From Neodontobutis hainanensis (taxonomy: Eukaryota; Chordata; Actinopteri; Gobiiformes; Odontobutidae), in the NCBI GenBank assembly GCA_024349245.1, contig JALDNG010000001.1, positions 632,001-696,000 on the forward strand: DNA of 64,000 nucleotides, in the 5' to 3' direction. Positions 1-13,935 of this stretch are shown in pieces. The translations under genes were made by a program, and so were the position numbers. Below the pieces are notes generated by a model. That model was not told where the DNA came from and made no database searches. It saw only the letters and a program-made list of their open reading frames with translations. How positions within the stretch are numbered: position 1 is the stretch's first letter; each line of letters starts with the position of its first letter.

Positions 1-957
1 AGGCAAGTTAATACACAGCTGTGGCGTATCATACCATAATTATGCAGATGACACTCAGATTTACATTTCACTCACAGCAGGTGAAAATGGACCAATCCAT
101 TCACTGTGTCACTGCATCGAACAGATTGATGTGTGGATGCAAATAATTTTCTTCAACTGAACAGAGACAAGACTGAACTAATCATCTTTGGGCCACAGGA
201 ACAAAGAGAAAGTGTCAGCAGTCACCTCGAGTCTCTTTCTCTAAAATCTAAAAACCAGGTTAGAAATCCAGGGGTCATTGTGGACTCAGACTTGAATTTC
301 CAGAGTCACCTTAAATCACCTTACATTTCCAGAGTCAAATTTCTCAACCAGACTTAGAGAAACTTATTGATGCTATTATCTCCAGCAGGTTAGATTACTG
401 TAACGGCCTGCTCACTGGTCTCTCAAAACGAGGGTTAAGACAGCTGCAGCTTATTCAGAACGCTGCTGCTCGGGTTCTAACTAACACCAGGAAGTACAAC
501 CACATCAGTCCAGTTTTAAAATCTCTGCACTGGCTTCCTGTTACTCAGAGAATTGACTTTAAAACAGCACTACTGGTTTACAAGTCTCTAAATGGTTTAG
601 CACCAGAATATATTTCTGAAATGCTAGTAGCTTATGAGCCTCCTCGGACTCTGAGAACATCTGGGACAGGCCTCCTGCTCGTGCCCAGAGTTAGAACTAA
701 ACAGGGTGAAGCAGTGTTTAAGTTTCATGCAGCAAAAATCAGGAACAGCCTCAAATTTAACAATGTTCAAGAAGAGGTTAAAAACCTTCCTCTTTAGCTC
801 CGCCTACACTACAACTTAAAGTGTTTTTTTTATCTGAACTGTTCTTTCATAATGTTTTAAATTTTTCTTATGTTTCTAAATATAATTCTTGTAAATTATC
901 TTTTATTTCTGTAAAGCACTTTGAGTTACCTGTGCTATATAAATAAAAGTGCCTTGC
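1..957 (+). mobile_element. Degraded non-LTR retrotransposon (L2/CR1-like), 3' part of reverse transcriptase plus 3' tail
   Basis: The stretch encodes the C-terminal half of a reverse transcriptase broken by stops and frameshifts. The catalytic YADDT box is at 41-55 and is followed by a readable downstream region (about 370-780) with blocks such as LQLIQNAAARVL, LHWLPV and SLNGLAPEYIS. These blocks are typical of L2/CR1-clade LINE polymerases of fish. After the coding part comes a short AT-rich 3' UTR ending near 913-950 with AAAGCACTTTGAGT and TATATAAATAAA, a tail type shared with some fish SINEs. The 5' end lies outside the window. It cannot be active: the frame is interrupted several times around 150-370 and 740-790. 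The clade is assigned by motif resemblance only. Confidence 0.85.
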
Positions 958-1049
958 CTTTTTGCTGCTTAATTATTCCGTAACAGCTGTCAGTGACTGC
1001 TCAGTGTTCTCCGTTTGTTTTCCTTCATGCTCATGCCCGTCAATGTCTG

Positions 1050-2395
1050 AAAATATTCAGTTAATGCAACCTCTGCATCATACCTTCAGTCTAGAGTCCA
1101 GTGTGTGAGGGTTGCCCAGGACAAATCCTCATTCCTAAACATAAAGATGGGCATACCACAGGGCTCTATATTGGGACCCTTGCTGTTCAGTCTTTTTAAA
1201 TTGACTTGCCGCTATAGTTGGCTCAGGAGCCAGCTGTCAGCTCTATGCGGATGATGGTGTTTTTTATGCATCTGCCAGGACACCTGCGCAGGCTGCTGAT
1301 GTGGTATCTACATGTATGACTGAGGTTAAACAGTGGCTCAGTCAAAATCAGTTGGTGCTTCATCTGACTTAAATCGTCTTTAGCTTAAACAAACTAAATA
1401 TAGAACGTTTTCAAATAAACCTTCAAAATGAAAAAAGATATACTGTAACTAAATTTAAATACCTCGGGTTGCTCTTGGATCCTCAACTTAAATTTGATAA
1501 ACATATAAAGAACATTTCTAAAACAATACAAAAAAACTAACTTAATCTGTTTTAAATTAATCAGTCATTTCATCCTAAACCAGGCAGCTCTGCTGTACAT
1601 GCACGCGATGGTCTTCTCACATATATCCTACTGTATGACAGCTTGGGCACAGGCCACTCCCACAACCAATAAACGAATTGGCTCATTATACAACCAAGCA
1701 ATAAAAACTATGGATAAAAAAACAGCTCATTACCCTCACTGTAGCATTCTTAAAAAATATAATTTATTATGTTTTGAAAGCTTTGGCCATTTATGCTTTC
1801 TCAAATTAGTATTCAAGTGCATTAATAATCTAGCTCCGGAATCATTCAGTTCATTTGTACAGAGACAGAGCAGCAACAGATCCACCAGGAGCTCCTCAAA
1901 CCATAACCTTAAAATCCCATACTGCAGGACCACTTTTGGACAGACAGCCTTTTCTTATAAGAGCTGCAAACTGTGGAATTTATTACCCACTGATATTAAG
2001 GTTCTATCTGATTTTAAATTGTTTACGTTTAGTCTTAAATCTTAAAAGAAAACAAAACTGTATCCTTTTTTAAATATTGTCTTTTGGTGAGTGGAAGATT
2101 GGATGGGCGAGGAAATGGTGTGGATGCGTTTATGAATGTTATGTACTTTGTTCATGGATTAGTGTTTTTGAATGCTTTTTATATTTGTGTATATTGTTAT
2201 GTATAATGCTTTTAGAGTGTATTGCCATTGTTTTAATAATATTAGTGTAAAGTAGAAAAGCCCAACCAGGGACAAGAGTTGAGAATTAGCATTTGCTTTA
2301 AACTTTATATGCATCACATCAGCTGCAATATTTATTATGTAACTATGTTTGATTGCATGGTCCCTGTTATAACTAAATAAAAATAAATAAATTCT
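1050..2395 (+). mobile_element. Second degraded non-LTR retrotransposon 3' end (RT fragment plus 3' UTR)
   Basis: A different non-LTR element lies in the same orientation. GIPQGSILGPLLF (RT fingers/palm motif) is read at 1150-1188 and LYADDG (catalytic box) at 1241-1258. After frame breaks, an open stretch at 1599-2045 (148 codons) carries the polymerase C-terminal part, with blocks such as HISYCMTAW, NNLAPESF and KLWNLLP. The 3' UTR runs to about 2395 and ends in an AAATAAAAATAAATAAA tail. Its pattern (AAGCCC, a CAGGGA-type box, then GAATTAGC) recurs in the element at 24835-25335, so the two are one family. It is 5'-truncated and full of stops, hence inactive. The family could be Rex1/CR1-like; this is not certain. 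Confidence 0.85.
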
Positions 2396-5300
2396 ATTTC
2401 CTTTATTTATGTAATTTTGCAACATAATATATATTTATTTTGCAACATAAAAAAAATAAAGTAAAAGTATTAAGTATGTTTAAAACCGGACAAGTGGATG
2501 TTGGCGTATCAATCTGACGGACTGAGGGTTTATTTAACCTAGCTAATGGTGTGAGCACGAGCATAGAAATGTTGGCAAAAAACTGGGTATTGGATAGTCA
2601 TAGAGCTTTTAATGTGAGATGTTTCAAGATATATAATTTGTGTGTGTATACAAAATAGATTTGACCAGTGTGTTCCTTTTGGTTCAACTTTACACTAAAG
2701 TTCACATAGTGCACCTTTAATTTAAAAAGGTACATCCAAAATGTTGTCTACCCCAGTTTTAACCTTTGTTTTTTCTTCTCTAACATAAACACATAATACA
2801 ACAAAATGATGTTACATTTTTGCCAAACACCTCTTGCATTAAGGCTCAGACAATAGTGCATTATGTTTAGGCACACCTACATTAAAGTTAGGAAAACACA
2901 ACATATCGAATAACCTGTTGTCTTTATATCTCCTGTCTGCCCGTGGAATGATTAGTGTGGTCTCTTCTTGCAGCCATTCAGTGACAGCGCCCACTTGTCA
3001 TCGTTGCTTAGGCTAGCCGGCGGTTGTGTTGAATTAAAGGGAATGATGGGAAATGGGTGAAGGGGTAATGGTGGTGGTCTGCTAAAAGTAAAGCATCGCC
3101 TTCTGGTCATTCGTTAAAGCTGACCACATGATTCTTGTCCTGTCAGCCTCAACGGTCTACTCCTCACTGCCTAATATACCGCTGTCACGTCCTGAGGGTG
3201 GCGCTGTGACCAGGTGAGCAATGCTTATAACCAGACATAGAGAAGAAGAAAGGTGAAGAAACACAGAGGAGAATGTTTTTCAAACTTAAAAAAAAAACAT
3301 CAAAAGATTATCTTTGACAGCAAGATAAAAGTTTCCAATAAAGCTGTCACGGACCGGGCAGACCTCCAAGTTTTTCCAGTCTGTGAATGATCAGCAGATG
3401 GATGGAAATGACAGAGAGGACCATTAGATATTTTCATCAACAATGAAGTTTCTGCAATTAAAAGTGTGGCTGTTTGCAGGAATAAAGTCAATCCAAATGT
3501 ACAAGTTTGTCATCCTCAGTTCTTGGTAGTTGTCAGCTGGATTGTATACGATCAGGATTCTGAACAGTTGTCTTTATATTTATATATTTATAACTCCCCG
3601 TGTGCTTTATTTGTCGCTTAATGTCAGGCCTCTGTTACATTCTAATAATAAAGCAACCTTGACACTTCACACCGCGTTAAATGAGGTATTCCTGTATGTG
3701 CCTCAGCTGCTGTCTCCTCGCAGTAAAAAATATAGGATTTATTTGTGTTTGTGCCACACTGCATCTCCACATCTCCATAGTGATTACCAGGCCGCACTCA
3801 ATTGATCGGCTGTGGCTTCACGCTTTATCAAGATAATATTTGTTAGCGGTGGGCGTACCCTGTGGAACAATATCTGCATGTTTCGGAGGCAACTGGACTT
3901 GATTAGCGGCTGCTACAGAGATTAAATGAAAAAACTGTTGAAAAGGCACAACGGGAGAAGGGCAGAGAGGTGGTCGGATTCCAGCTCTTGTTTACCGTGG
4001 CTCGACGCTCCGACCAGCTGGCTTAACTGAGCAGTGAAAAGCAGATGGATAGAAGTCTGTGAGTGGGGCCTGTCTCGCCGGCCAAATAGAGCAATGGAAA
4101 GAGATAGAGCCATGAATAGCTTAGCGCTTGGCTGGAGTGTGTGTGTGTGTGTGTGTGTGTGTGAGCGGCGATTGTATTGACAGTTGGCCTATTGTGGCAG
4201 TGCTGAGTCCTTCCATACATCATCGGACTGGCGAGCATGTTTATGTGACTTCACGCTCTCACGTTCATCCAGACAAACCCTGTGTGGAATAAAAGTGGGG
4301 GTAAGAATGTTGGGGAAAAAAATAATAAGACATAAGATATTTTTGTCTGGTGCCAAAGCAACCAAACAAATTGCATTTTGTACCAACAGAACATTTATCA
4401 TACATATGAACTGTTATCTGATATATATACATTCATTCATCTTCTACCGGTTACTAGTTGTGAGTCCTACGGCCTTTTTTAAAAGTTTTTTTTATTTCTA
4501 TTCCATCTAAACCTATTCAAATTTAACCAAAACTAACCAAAACGTAATGCTAATAGCCAAAAGTTAGCTATAATCCAACTAGAACTTGCTCAACTCAATC
4601 TACAACCTATTTAATTTCATCTAACTTCTTACAATCCAGTTTAAACCTGTGAAAATCCAAGCACAACCTTTTCAAGTTGAATTTAAATTGAGGTAAATTC
4701 CTCTAAAAAAAAACTCAGCTGCAGAATTATTAGATACAAACAAATATATATTCAAATAACATTTATATGAAAGGAATTCAATGGATCTCTTTGTGTCCAG
4801 GTTCCAATGATATGTGATATATGTTTGTGCACTTTTGATTTATAAAAGGGTATAATGTGCCGTGGTCCATTTTTATATAGAAGTTTACACACAAAAAAAA
4901 AAAAAAAACAGCAATCCAAATGGCAAATGGAAAAAGGTTCTGGTTTTCAAAATTGTAGTTATCAACTGAAGACTCTGCAAAGCTTTTACTTATAGATGTG
5001 AAGTTAGATTAAATGTAATAGTCAGCCTCTCTGCCTTGGATGTACCTTTCATTGCTAAACCATTTTAATGCAACGCTTGCTCATGTTCAGGTCTTGTCTG
5101 CTCGGAGTCGTCTTGGCCTGTCAGGAAGCAGTTACAAGATAAGGACAAATCGAATACAATAATGACGTGTAAGAGTGTGCGGGCCTGTGAGGAAGAGCAG
5201 CGGAACAGCGTCAATACATCCACACTGTGTCACCTGGTAATAGACGCAGTAACGGCTTTGATCGACCTGATGATCACCTCGCGTCGCCATCCTTCGCCTT

Positions 5301-8300
5301 TAACTGCCTGCTCTTTTAACTTCGGAAACCTCCACATATTAATCCCAACCCTTCTGCGACTTCTTCATTCTCCATTAACAGCTGAATGACGAGGCTTTTG
5401 GAACATTTCCCCTCAACGTGCGTTTCCATTTCTCTTCAACAATTAGAGAGCTGAGATGGCCTGATTCATTTATTATTGAGTGGAAGAAGAGGAAGTGTGC
5501 GCAGTTTGGGAAACTCTATGTTCCGTCATTTATAAAGAAGGTCATTTTATTTAAAAATTTTTTTGCACTCTTTGGGGGAGCCTAATCGATTTTACAGCAT
5601 ATGACTTCATAACATTTAGTCTATAGGGCTCCGTCGTGGGCACTGGTTCAAAAGCCTTGGCAGTAAACTCTTAAAACGCACAGGAGCATAAATACACCCA
5701 CAGTAAAATAAATAAATAAACAAACAAATGGCACCTTCCTGTGTTAAAGCTGAACTATACTGCTGTCCTGGGTCTAACGTTCCAATAAACTGTTTTCCAC
5801 TCATCAAGGTCAAGCTGAAATAAAGGAAAGAGCAAAGCCAAAAGTATTATTCGTATAATATCTGGCAGTGATGTTGTTTCACTGACTTTGACGTTGTCCA
5901 AAGAAACTTGTGACGGGCGTGTAAAGCCACAGAGTTTGGGGTCAAAAACTTTTGTACTGTCAGTGTGCAGAACTGAATTTAGTCTTTTTCAAACATCTTG
6001 GTTAACGTTTAAAGACAGATAAATGGATGATGTGGCCATCTTGGAGGGAAGGAGCTAACCTGACTAGTCTGTGACAACTTTAGGCCATAAGTAAAGGGAA
6101 GCGTAGAAGTCTCCATCAGGAGGATCATGTGTACTTGCTCAGCAAGTGGCATTTGACTGGAGTGAACGTAATCCTATTGGCTGTCTCTTTATAGCTGGAA
6201 CAAATCGTGGACCTGGATTGGTCAATACAAATGTCACTTAGGGCTGTCACAATCAATTGCATAACCATCATGACGATATCCATAGTGCAAACCCTGCTTG
6301 AAATGCAATAGTGTGAAACGTGTGTTAGATTGAGTTCATACACCATGTCCAGAAATTGAGTGGATGTCAGACCATAGCTTTTCAGTCAATTATTAAATTC
6401 AAAGCACATAAAAGATATTTTGAAACAATGGGAAATACAAAGAATAGAATTGTATTGTACAGTTTATGTTTTCCTCTTTTAAACCTCAGAATCTGATATA
6501 GTAGAGCTCTGAATCCATCTGGTAGCTCAAATTTATTGATGGCTCTTTCAATATAAACCATTTGTCTTGATGTGCTTCATAGAGACATTTTCATCTTTTC
6601 ATCTTGTTGAAACCATATAAGACTGTTTCTCCAGAGAACCTGCGTCTGACAGTGTTTCTCCCCAGGAATTCATCAAAACCACTGGCGGGGGGTGGATAAA
6701 ATATTTCTATACCATCCATTTCTGTCTTGTTGAAGAAGCACTGGGCTTGATGAAGATCCCAGTGGAAAGCGCACGCCGGGAGCTAACCAGTTACAAAGTG
6801 TTGCCTCATTTTTTTATTTCATTTTTTTGCAAAATTTGAATTTTTCCTTCCTTTCTTCTCGCTTTCTTCTTGCAACGCATTGGGTCCAGTCACTGTGAAC
6901 CTCAAAGTCATCTAATCCAGCACAGTTTCTTGAATTGAAGACATAATAATATGGCAAGCTGACAGCACCAAAATAAACCAGTCAATGGATGCAGGTTTGA
7001 TAAGATTGGACTGAAGCATTAAAAGCACTAACTGATGTTTGGCCAGTCGATGAATCATTCTGGCAGAATCATGTCGTGAGCTGCTTGTTTTGTGGCGTCA
7101 AACATTTTTTGTCGCCGGAAACACTCCCAGCACTACCTCCAGCTCAGGATAGTGCAGTGAAAGGGACTTCTAAAAGGAGTCTGTTTGTGGTTATTTTTTA
7201 AAGAGGCATTCCTTGAACATCAAAGCTAACTCCACAGAGCTGCTCTCAAATGCAATTTTACATTTCTTTCTCAGTTTTTTTGCAGGCAGCGTTTTGCTCT
7301 GAGGAGTTGGAGCTGAGTTAAGTTCTTATGATGTTGAAAGCATGCCTTATGCATTTGGTGTGTTGTTGTTCAAAGAGGCTTAATCCTGGACATTTAAGTT
7401 TGTCTGTGGCTAAATGTTTAAAACCACAAATCGCTGAGTTAATTTCAAATGAGTTGCAATTAGCTTTATTACTTCTGTCAACTACACCTGGGTAGACAAA
7501 CTGAGCACTGCAGGAAGGGAAGTGTGTACATGTTTTGAGCACACAAAGCTAAAGGCTTTATGACGAAGTGATGTGTATTTCCTCTGGTTTCTTTATAGAT
7601 AAGGGAATGTCCCTCCAGGGCTACCGTAGGTGCCGACAGGCTGAAGAAAGGAGGGTGTGATGTTTGGCTTTCATCTGGCTGTACCTAATATTTAGAACTT
7701 AATTTAAGAATTACGGATGTTAAACCTAGACTTTTGTAATAAAGAAATTGTTTGTTTAATTCTGTTTATGATTGGATGGTCAGCAGGTTTTGCTCACTTT
7801 TGCTGCCGTAGAGAAGGGAAGAATATTGTGAACCTAGTTTAAAACCACTTTTCTATGAGATTTTTATGCAGGAATGTATATTCAAGATAATACTAGTCAT
7901 GTGAGCTATCTATATCTTTTCAAAAAATATGAAGAAATAATGCAATTTTTAAATATCACCACACAATTTAACACATTACTGACTTGAAGAGGAACAACTG
8001 GTCGTTCTGTGGTTCGTCTTGCATTTATGTGAAGAGTCAGCCAGGCTGTAGTGGTTGAAACGAGAGCATACCGGCAGTGGAAGGTTATTTGATGGAGAAA
8101 TAAAACCTGTGCCAATAGTTATTTTTAAAAAAAACTGACAGGTTGTTGTCAGCTGCATGTTTGTTTTTGTAAAAAATCACCACCGTAATAAGTGGGCCTT
8201 TTGCACTGCCTGCACTGGGTTTGACGAGCTGACACATTATGTGGAAATGTTCTGCCCTGCTAATTGACGGTCTTGTCAGCGCTGAATGTTTGTCTCTGGC

Positions 8301-11300
8301 CGTTTGGCAGGAAGCTTTCAGCCAGCTAACAGGTGCTCGTGGTCCAAAAACGTCCAGCTGGGATCACATTGTATTCTTGTGGATGTCAACCGTGCCTATT
8401 CTAGCTCCTCTGACCGTGTCCATTAATGGAGCGAGTGCACTTTTAGTTAATATTTGCCCGTGTTTAATGTTGTTTTTTTTATTTTTTTTTGTTTTGTTTT
8501 TAAGTGTCTATAAATGAATTTTAAATCTAGTTGCACAAAAGTAGCCCTATCTGCGTCAGTCAGTACCATTCATATTCCTTTTTTTTTATTTTATAAAAGT
8601 GGATGCTTTTAGCCCTCCGGTCAGCCTCGGCAGCACTATTGTGTCTGACTGTGGACTGGATTTTTTCTTTTTAACTGTATGCATGCGATAGATAAAAAAA
8701 CAGTAGAAAGCGCCAACAAAAGTAAAGGAAGAAGCAACGGGGGGTGACCGAGTGGAAGCCTGTGTCATGAACTCTGTGTAGAACAAAGTGGTTTAAAAGC
8801 AAAGTTTATCAAAGCGTATCCAGATACATGGAGATGGCTGGGTGAGAGCGAGCAGAGAAAACTCAAATCTGAGCTGTCACTGGCTCCCCAAATTGCTTCG
8901 CATCCCCTGGAGACTATAGAGAGAAATAAAAAAAACATCACTTCCTTCCCTTCCTCTGACACACATGTTGGAGCCAGGTCCAAGCAGTTTTGGTTTGCCA
9001 TTCAAAACGGGCTGCAATAAGATTGTTTGAATATTTAATGAAGGCGCCTCATTATCACTACAATAAGTGGAGATAACATAAAGAGAATGTGGCTACTAAG
9101 AAAAAAACAACAGGGTGCTTTGAAAAAAATCCTTAACATACAAATATACATTAACCTGATTTGAGTGATTAATTTTTCTCCATACCTCCCTTTTCGAGAG
9201 TTCCATATATTTTCAATCCACAGACATAAGACAAAAAGACAAATACAGCCATGGTATAAGTAATAAAGATCAGAATTAATAGATCAAATCGAGACGAGTG
9301 TCCAACTCAAACTGAAAGCCTGAAAAAAACAGACAAGTGCTTCTAGAAAAGCTCATGGTCTATAAATATAAAATTGTCAAATAAATATCCTTTTTTATTT
9401 CCTCCCCCTTTTTCACAATAACCTGTTTGTATGGAGTTCCCGGTTCCAAAACTATTCCTTACACAATGCTCTTCACCTTTAACTCGTCTCTGATAGATGT
9501 GATGCCGAGCTTGTCCTAATCGATCGAAGCCGTCCTCTCATGCCAGCTCCACTCCAAGCCTTACGTCAATTGGGCAAACACTGTTACTCATTATGGCGCC
9601 CTACTTAAGTAATACAAGACTAGAACTTTTTTTTCCCCCTAAGGAAGCATAGCCAGACTTTGGAGGGTCAGCTCTGTTACACTGCGTTGAGTGTTCACTG
9701 TCCCTATTGATGGTAAATAAATCTTTCCTGCTTAAGACATCAACAGCCCTGACTCAGCTCTAAGGAAGTGGCCTTAAGAAACAATTGCAGGAAGCTCATT
9801 GTCTTTTGTTTCCAAGCGACCTTTTTCTGCCCTTTTGTAATAAACCACTGCATAATGCAATGATGGATTGATGTTTGGTCTTACAGTTGATCCATAAAAC
9901 AGCACCACAAACATCTCTAACCTTTACTGGGCTGTGTCATGACTCAGCAAAATTAAGCCATCACAAACAATTTCTAAAGATTTGATTGGTTGACCATGAT
10001 CAGGATCAGGTCCATGTCCACTGGTCACGTGATTTAATAAGATTTATTCCGGAGATAAAGTAATTCTTGGTTCATTGTCACTCAGTGAAGTTTCAGTCCA
10101 GATATTACTCAACTCCTGTCTAATTCAATCTGATTGTGTATTGATTTTGTGTTGACTAGAGATGGACAAGGACAAACCTAAAAGCGTATTCTTTTCAATT
10201 TCGTAGGTAGGTGTGAGTTTGCCGGATGTTTCTATCACGGTCCCTCCTACACTGTTACACTGTTAGATCTCGTTTATACATATATCCTTCTTTGTTTTAT
10301 CTCTGTTTTGCTGTCATCTCCTCTAACCCTTTCACACTACTCCGCTGCTCCTCCGTTCAAACACTCCTTGACTTTTTCGCTCCCCCCCTGTTATTCATCC
10401 ACTCCCACTCTGCACAAACCGAGACGAGCAGCAGAGCTGTAGTACGCAGGGCACGTAATCTTCTTGTGAATACAGAATGGGGGGTCACTGTCCTTTCTTC
10501 CGCAGATAATAACACCAAAAAAGTCAGATTGATTTACATTTTTATGCAGATGTGGAACTTTCACATATTTTCCGCAATGATTCAGCCTGACCAGTGCATG
10601 TTGTTGTTGCGATTTACTGGGGTTACATTGCCTTTAGCCGTGACAGAACCTCCTCGCTGGTCTAAATTTAATAAAAAGGCACAGTGGCCCTTGACAAATT
10701 AATTAATCATCAGAAAAAGACAATCGTTCCCAGCTGTCGGAGGAAATTTGTTGACGCTGTTACAGAATGCGTTGCCTCTCGACAGTTCGCGGACTGGAGT
10801 TGTCTGTGTATCAGAAAGATCCTAAAAATAGATGTCACTTCGAGGCCCTTTGGATAAAAGCTGATGTCGAGTTAAACATGCAGGTTGTCTATCATTTCTT
10901 TGCAGGAGAGTGCTTTGGGTAGGACCATTAAAGGCTGGAAACATTTGCTTAGTGTCTGTTCAGCTTTTGTGAAGGTGTGATAAACCCTAACATAATAAGT
11001 TTATATAAATTGTGCTTTTGTGCCATGGTCAAATGAAATAGACTGGTTTTCCCAATGTTAAAAAGTTAGTTTGTAGTCAGGTATAAAAAAGTCAAAGGTC
11101 ATGCCAGTCTCCAGTCTCTTATCCATTAAGTGATATTAAGTTGCAACTGCACTCAGGAATCAGTCAGTCTACCATCTTTAATGCTCTTTATCTGTGAGGC
11201 GGGGCGCGACTTCAATCACAGCCCACTTCCTGCTTTTTCCACCGCTCTCATGACGTTCCCCGGAGACACAGATAGGGCCCTTGCATGCCCCTCTGTCTTC

Positions 11301-13649
11301 TTGTTCTCCCAAGGTGGTTCATCGGCTCAGCTACGTCTTCATTTCCTGTGCTTTTGAGTGTTGGGGGCTGTTTCCTGCGACAGACCAATCTGCCAAGATA
11401 ATGATCTGTCTGAGTCAGAGAGGGAGAGGCCGATGACAGGAAGACAATGGCCTTTTCTGTGTGTTTTCTTGTTGGCGTGTTGGTGTATGTTGCTGTGTGT
11501 GTGTCTACACCTGCTGGAGTGTTTTCAGATGTGGAAGAAGCCATCAATCAGCCGCTCACTGTCTCAGATTAGAAGTGTGGAGTCAAGGAGTGAAAGCTGT
11601 TTAAGTGGTGATCATATAATCATTCAGACACAATGAAAGAATTGTTTTCTGTTTGAGAAGCTGCACATACTGTATATTATCCATCTAGTGCAAATATGTT
11701 ATCCCATACGGAGATATTAAATGCTTAGGGAAGTCTAATAAAAACTGGCTCTATATACATCATCTTTCAAACAATATGACTCTGTATACAACACTTCAAT
11801 AAAAATGCAACTGGGAGCATACAAAAAAAGCAATATAAAGATTCAGTATCAGTGGGTCCAATTTTTTAAAGATTATCAGTTAGTGATCATTTTAACAAAA
11901 CCTGCTCGGGCTATACAAAACTTCAAAACTGTTGTTGGTCGGTCGAAAAGTGGGTCACCCCCCAAAAAAAACAAAAAAAGGGTCTTCCATCCACATTTGA
12001 TGAAATGGTTTTGAAACTGGATAAATGTACTTATAATCAAAGGAGAACTTAAAAGGAACATAGCCATGATACAAAATATTATAGTATACCTAAAGTACTA
12101 TGCATCACTAGCAAAAAAATCTATTAAAAATGAAAATATAAGTTAGAGGCAAAATTCAAAGAGAAAAAGAAAGACAAATTTGAATGCAAAATGGTCACAG
12201 TCATTTACTGAATATAAAAACCCCCCGCTTAGAGGCCACCTAAAAATGAGTGAATGATTCAATCTCGTTCATTGTCAACTTTCATAGTAGGTATTTTCAA
12301 TCAATTGGAAATTATTTGAACAGACTAAAATGTTAAGAATTTCTATTGAGAAAAAAGGGGTGCCATTTTTAGTTTTCGCAAATTGATAAACCTCACTGAA
12401 AAGTATTTGTTCCAATCACAGCATTACAACATTTCTTACTCATGGCCTCTGTGTAAAAAAATATTAAAGGCCACCATTGTCATGTATTTTTTGACCAATT
12501 AACATACTTTTGAAAGGGAGGAATGGCAGCAATCTTAGGGCTTGACATAATTAATGAGGTACTTTCAAATTGTATTGGAAGCTCAGACAAATTGTACAAT
12601 GCATTAAATTATATTATCTACCCAACATGGCTGCTGTGTTAGCTATGCAAGAGCAGATACAGTATGTACCATTAGCTTGTTCACTATAACTAGCCCTGGA
12701 TCAAATCTGCATATTCAAACAACTCATTAAACAAAAATTAATGTAGCTGTGGGGGCCTGTACTGACCTTTTAAAGTTGATCCATTTAAGGACCGTGTTAG
12801 TTTTCACAAAGTACTTGCATTTCCAAACACATGCTCCGCTGAGAACCACCGGAGGAGTGGACTGTTAAAAGATTGAGCTTGTGGAGTGCTCGGCAGATCA
12901 TTACGGTGCTGGTGTGTGAATTTAAGAGATGCTCAGTATGTGTGTGGGCACCTGAGTGTGCACGGCGCGGGGTGGACGATCATTATGGGGTCACTACAAG
13001 AGTGTGAGAGGCAGCGAGCGGGTGAGAGCGGAGTTGAATCATAGGTGAGCCACTGGAGATGGTCACTGTGAGATGGGAGTGTGTTGAGTGTGAGCGTTCG
13101 ATAGTCTGTCCGCTGGGATACACCCCTGCAGTGGTTCTTTGTTTGTAAAACCCAACAAGTGGAAGGGGATTCTGAGGATGAAATTACCCTGTAGTCCTTA
13201 ACCTCTCAATCCCTGCACTATCCTCCTACTACTGCTGCTTCTATGTGATGCTTCTAATAGGCCACAGCTGGACTCAATAATTGTACAGCAAATAATGGAA
13301 AAGTAGTAATGCAAATCAATAACAGCAAACAATATGTATTCAGCTTGGCTCTATGTGCCTTTTACATAAGTTTTGGGAGAAAAGAAAATGTCACTTTCAT
13401 GGATAGTAGTATCAGCAGTACTAATAAGAGTCCTTTTTGTCTTATTGTCACAGACTAGCAAAAAACAGTAGTTTGCTGGTCTATTTTTTTTGCAGATGTA
13501 CAGTATGTATCTTCGAGCAGTTGCAAGCAGATGAAAGGAAGTAGACACTTAAGAAAAAAGGTGGATCCCGTGAATGCTTAAAATAAATTTGAAATTGAGA
13601 AAAAAAACAAAAAGTCTGCTGTAAATTTGTATGCCCAATATAAGGAGGA
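2396..13649. other. Non-coding stretch upstream of the dystrophin exons, no gene recognised
   Basis: About 11 kb of AT-rich DNA without a convincing exon. The longest open stretches (for example 10226-10702, 158 codons, and 4184-4510, 108 codons) have no recognisable domain, low-complexity composition and no splice-consistent boundaries. I regard them as chance. Visible items are a TG microsatellite at 4137-4163, a 4425-4465 scrap with the CATTCATC-TTCTACCGG end of a fish interspersed repeat, and short A/T homopolymers. It may be intron 1 of dmd or its 5' flank; the sequence does not decide. Confidence 0.6.
4137..4163. repeat. (GT)n microsatellite
   Basis: An uninterrupted GT dinucleotide run of 27 nt between GGCTGGA and GAGCGGCG. 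Confidence 0.95.
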
Positions 13650-13790
13650 CATGCTGGAGGACCTCGGTATTTCCTCGAAAGAACCGAAAGAAGTGTCTGG
13701 GGAGGGGAAAGTCTGGGCGTCCCTGCTTAGACTGCTGCCCTAATGACTCGGGCTAGAATAAGTGGAAGAAAGTGGATAGATGGATAGTAA
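13650..13790 (+). mobile_element. 3'-terminal fragment of a fish non-LTR retrotransposon
   Basis: About 140 bp matching, in forward orientation, the 3' end of the element lying reversed at 14974-16575. The shared coding block reads GAAGTGTCTGGGGAGGGG then GTCTGGGCGTCCCTGCTTAG (protein VSGE...VWASLLRLLP). It is followed by the RNA 3' end AATAAGTGGAAGAAAGTGGA and a short GATA/GGAT tail. Only the extreme 3' end is present, as expected of a strongly 5'-truncated LINE insertion. It has small indels and is inactive. Confidence 0.8.
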
Positions 13791-13864
13791 ACCTTGGACA
13801 GAGGTGAGACCCGGTATATAGTTGTCTTCACTATACAATTTGGAGGTTTTTACTGGAGTATATT

Positions 13865-13935
13865 GGAGTTTACATTTACATTTACATTTAGTCATTTAGC
13901 TGATGCTTTTATCCAAAGCAACTTACAAGTGAGTT
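13865..13935. repeat. Short teleost interspersed repeat core
   Basis: Contains TTACATTTACATTTAGTCAT followed by TTTAGCTGATGCTTTTATCC and AAAGCAACTTACAAGTGA. I recognise this as a block that recurs very widely in teleost genomes as part of interspersed repeats. The name of the parent family cannot be assigned from sequence alone, and the boundaries are approximate. Confidence 0.6.

Noticed and set aside
10226..10702. 158-codon open frame with hydrophobic start
   Set aside because: No recognisable domain, no splice or promoter context, and composition like the surrounding non-coding DNA.
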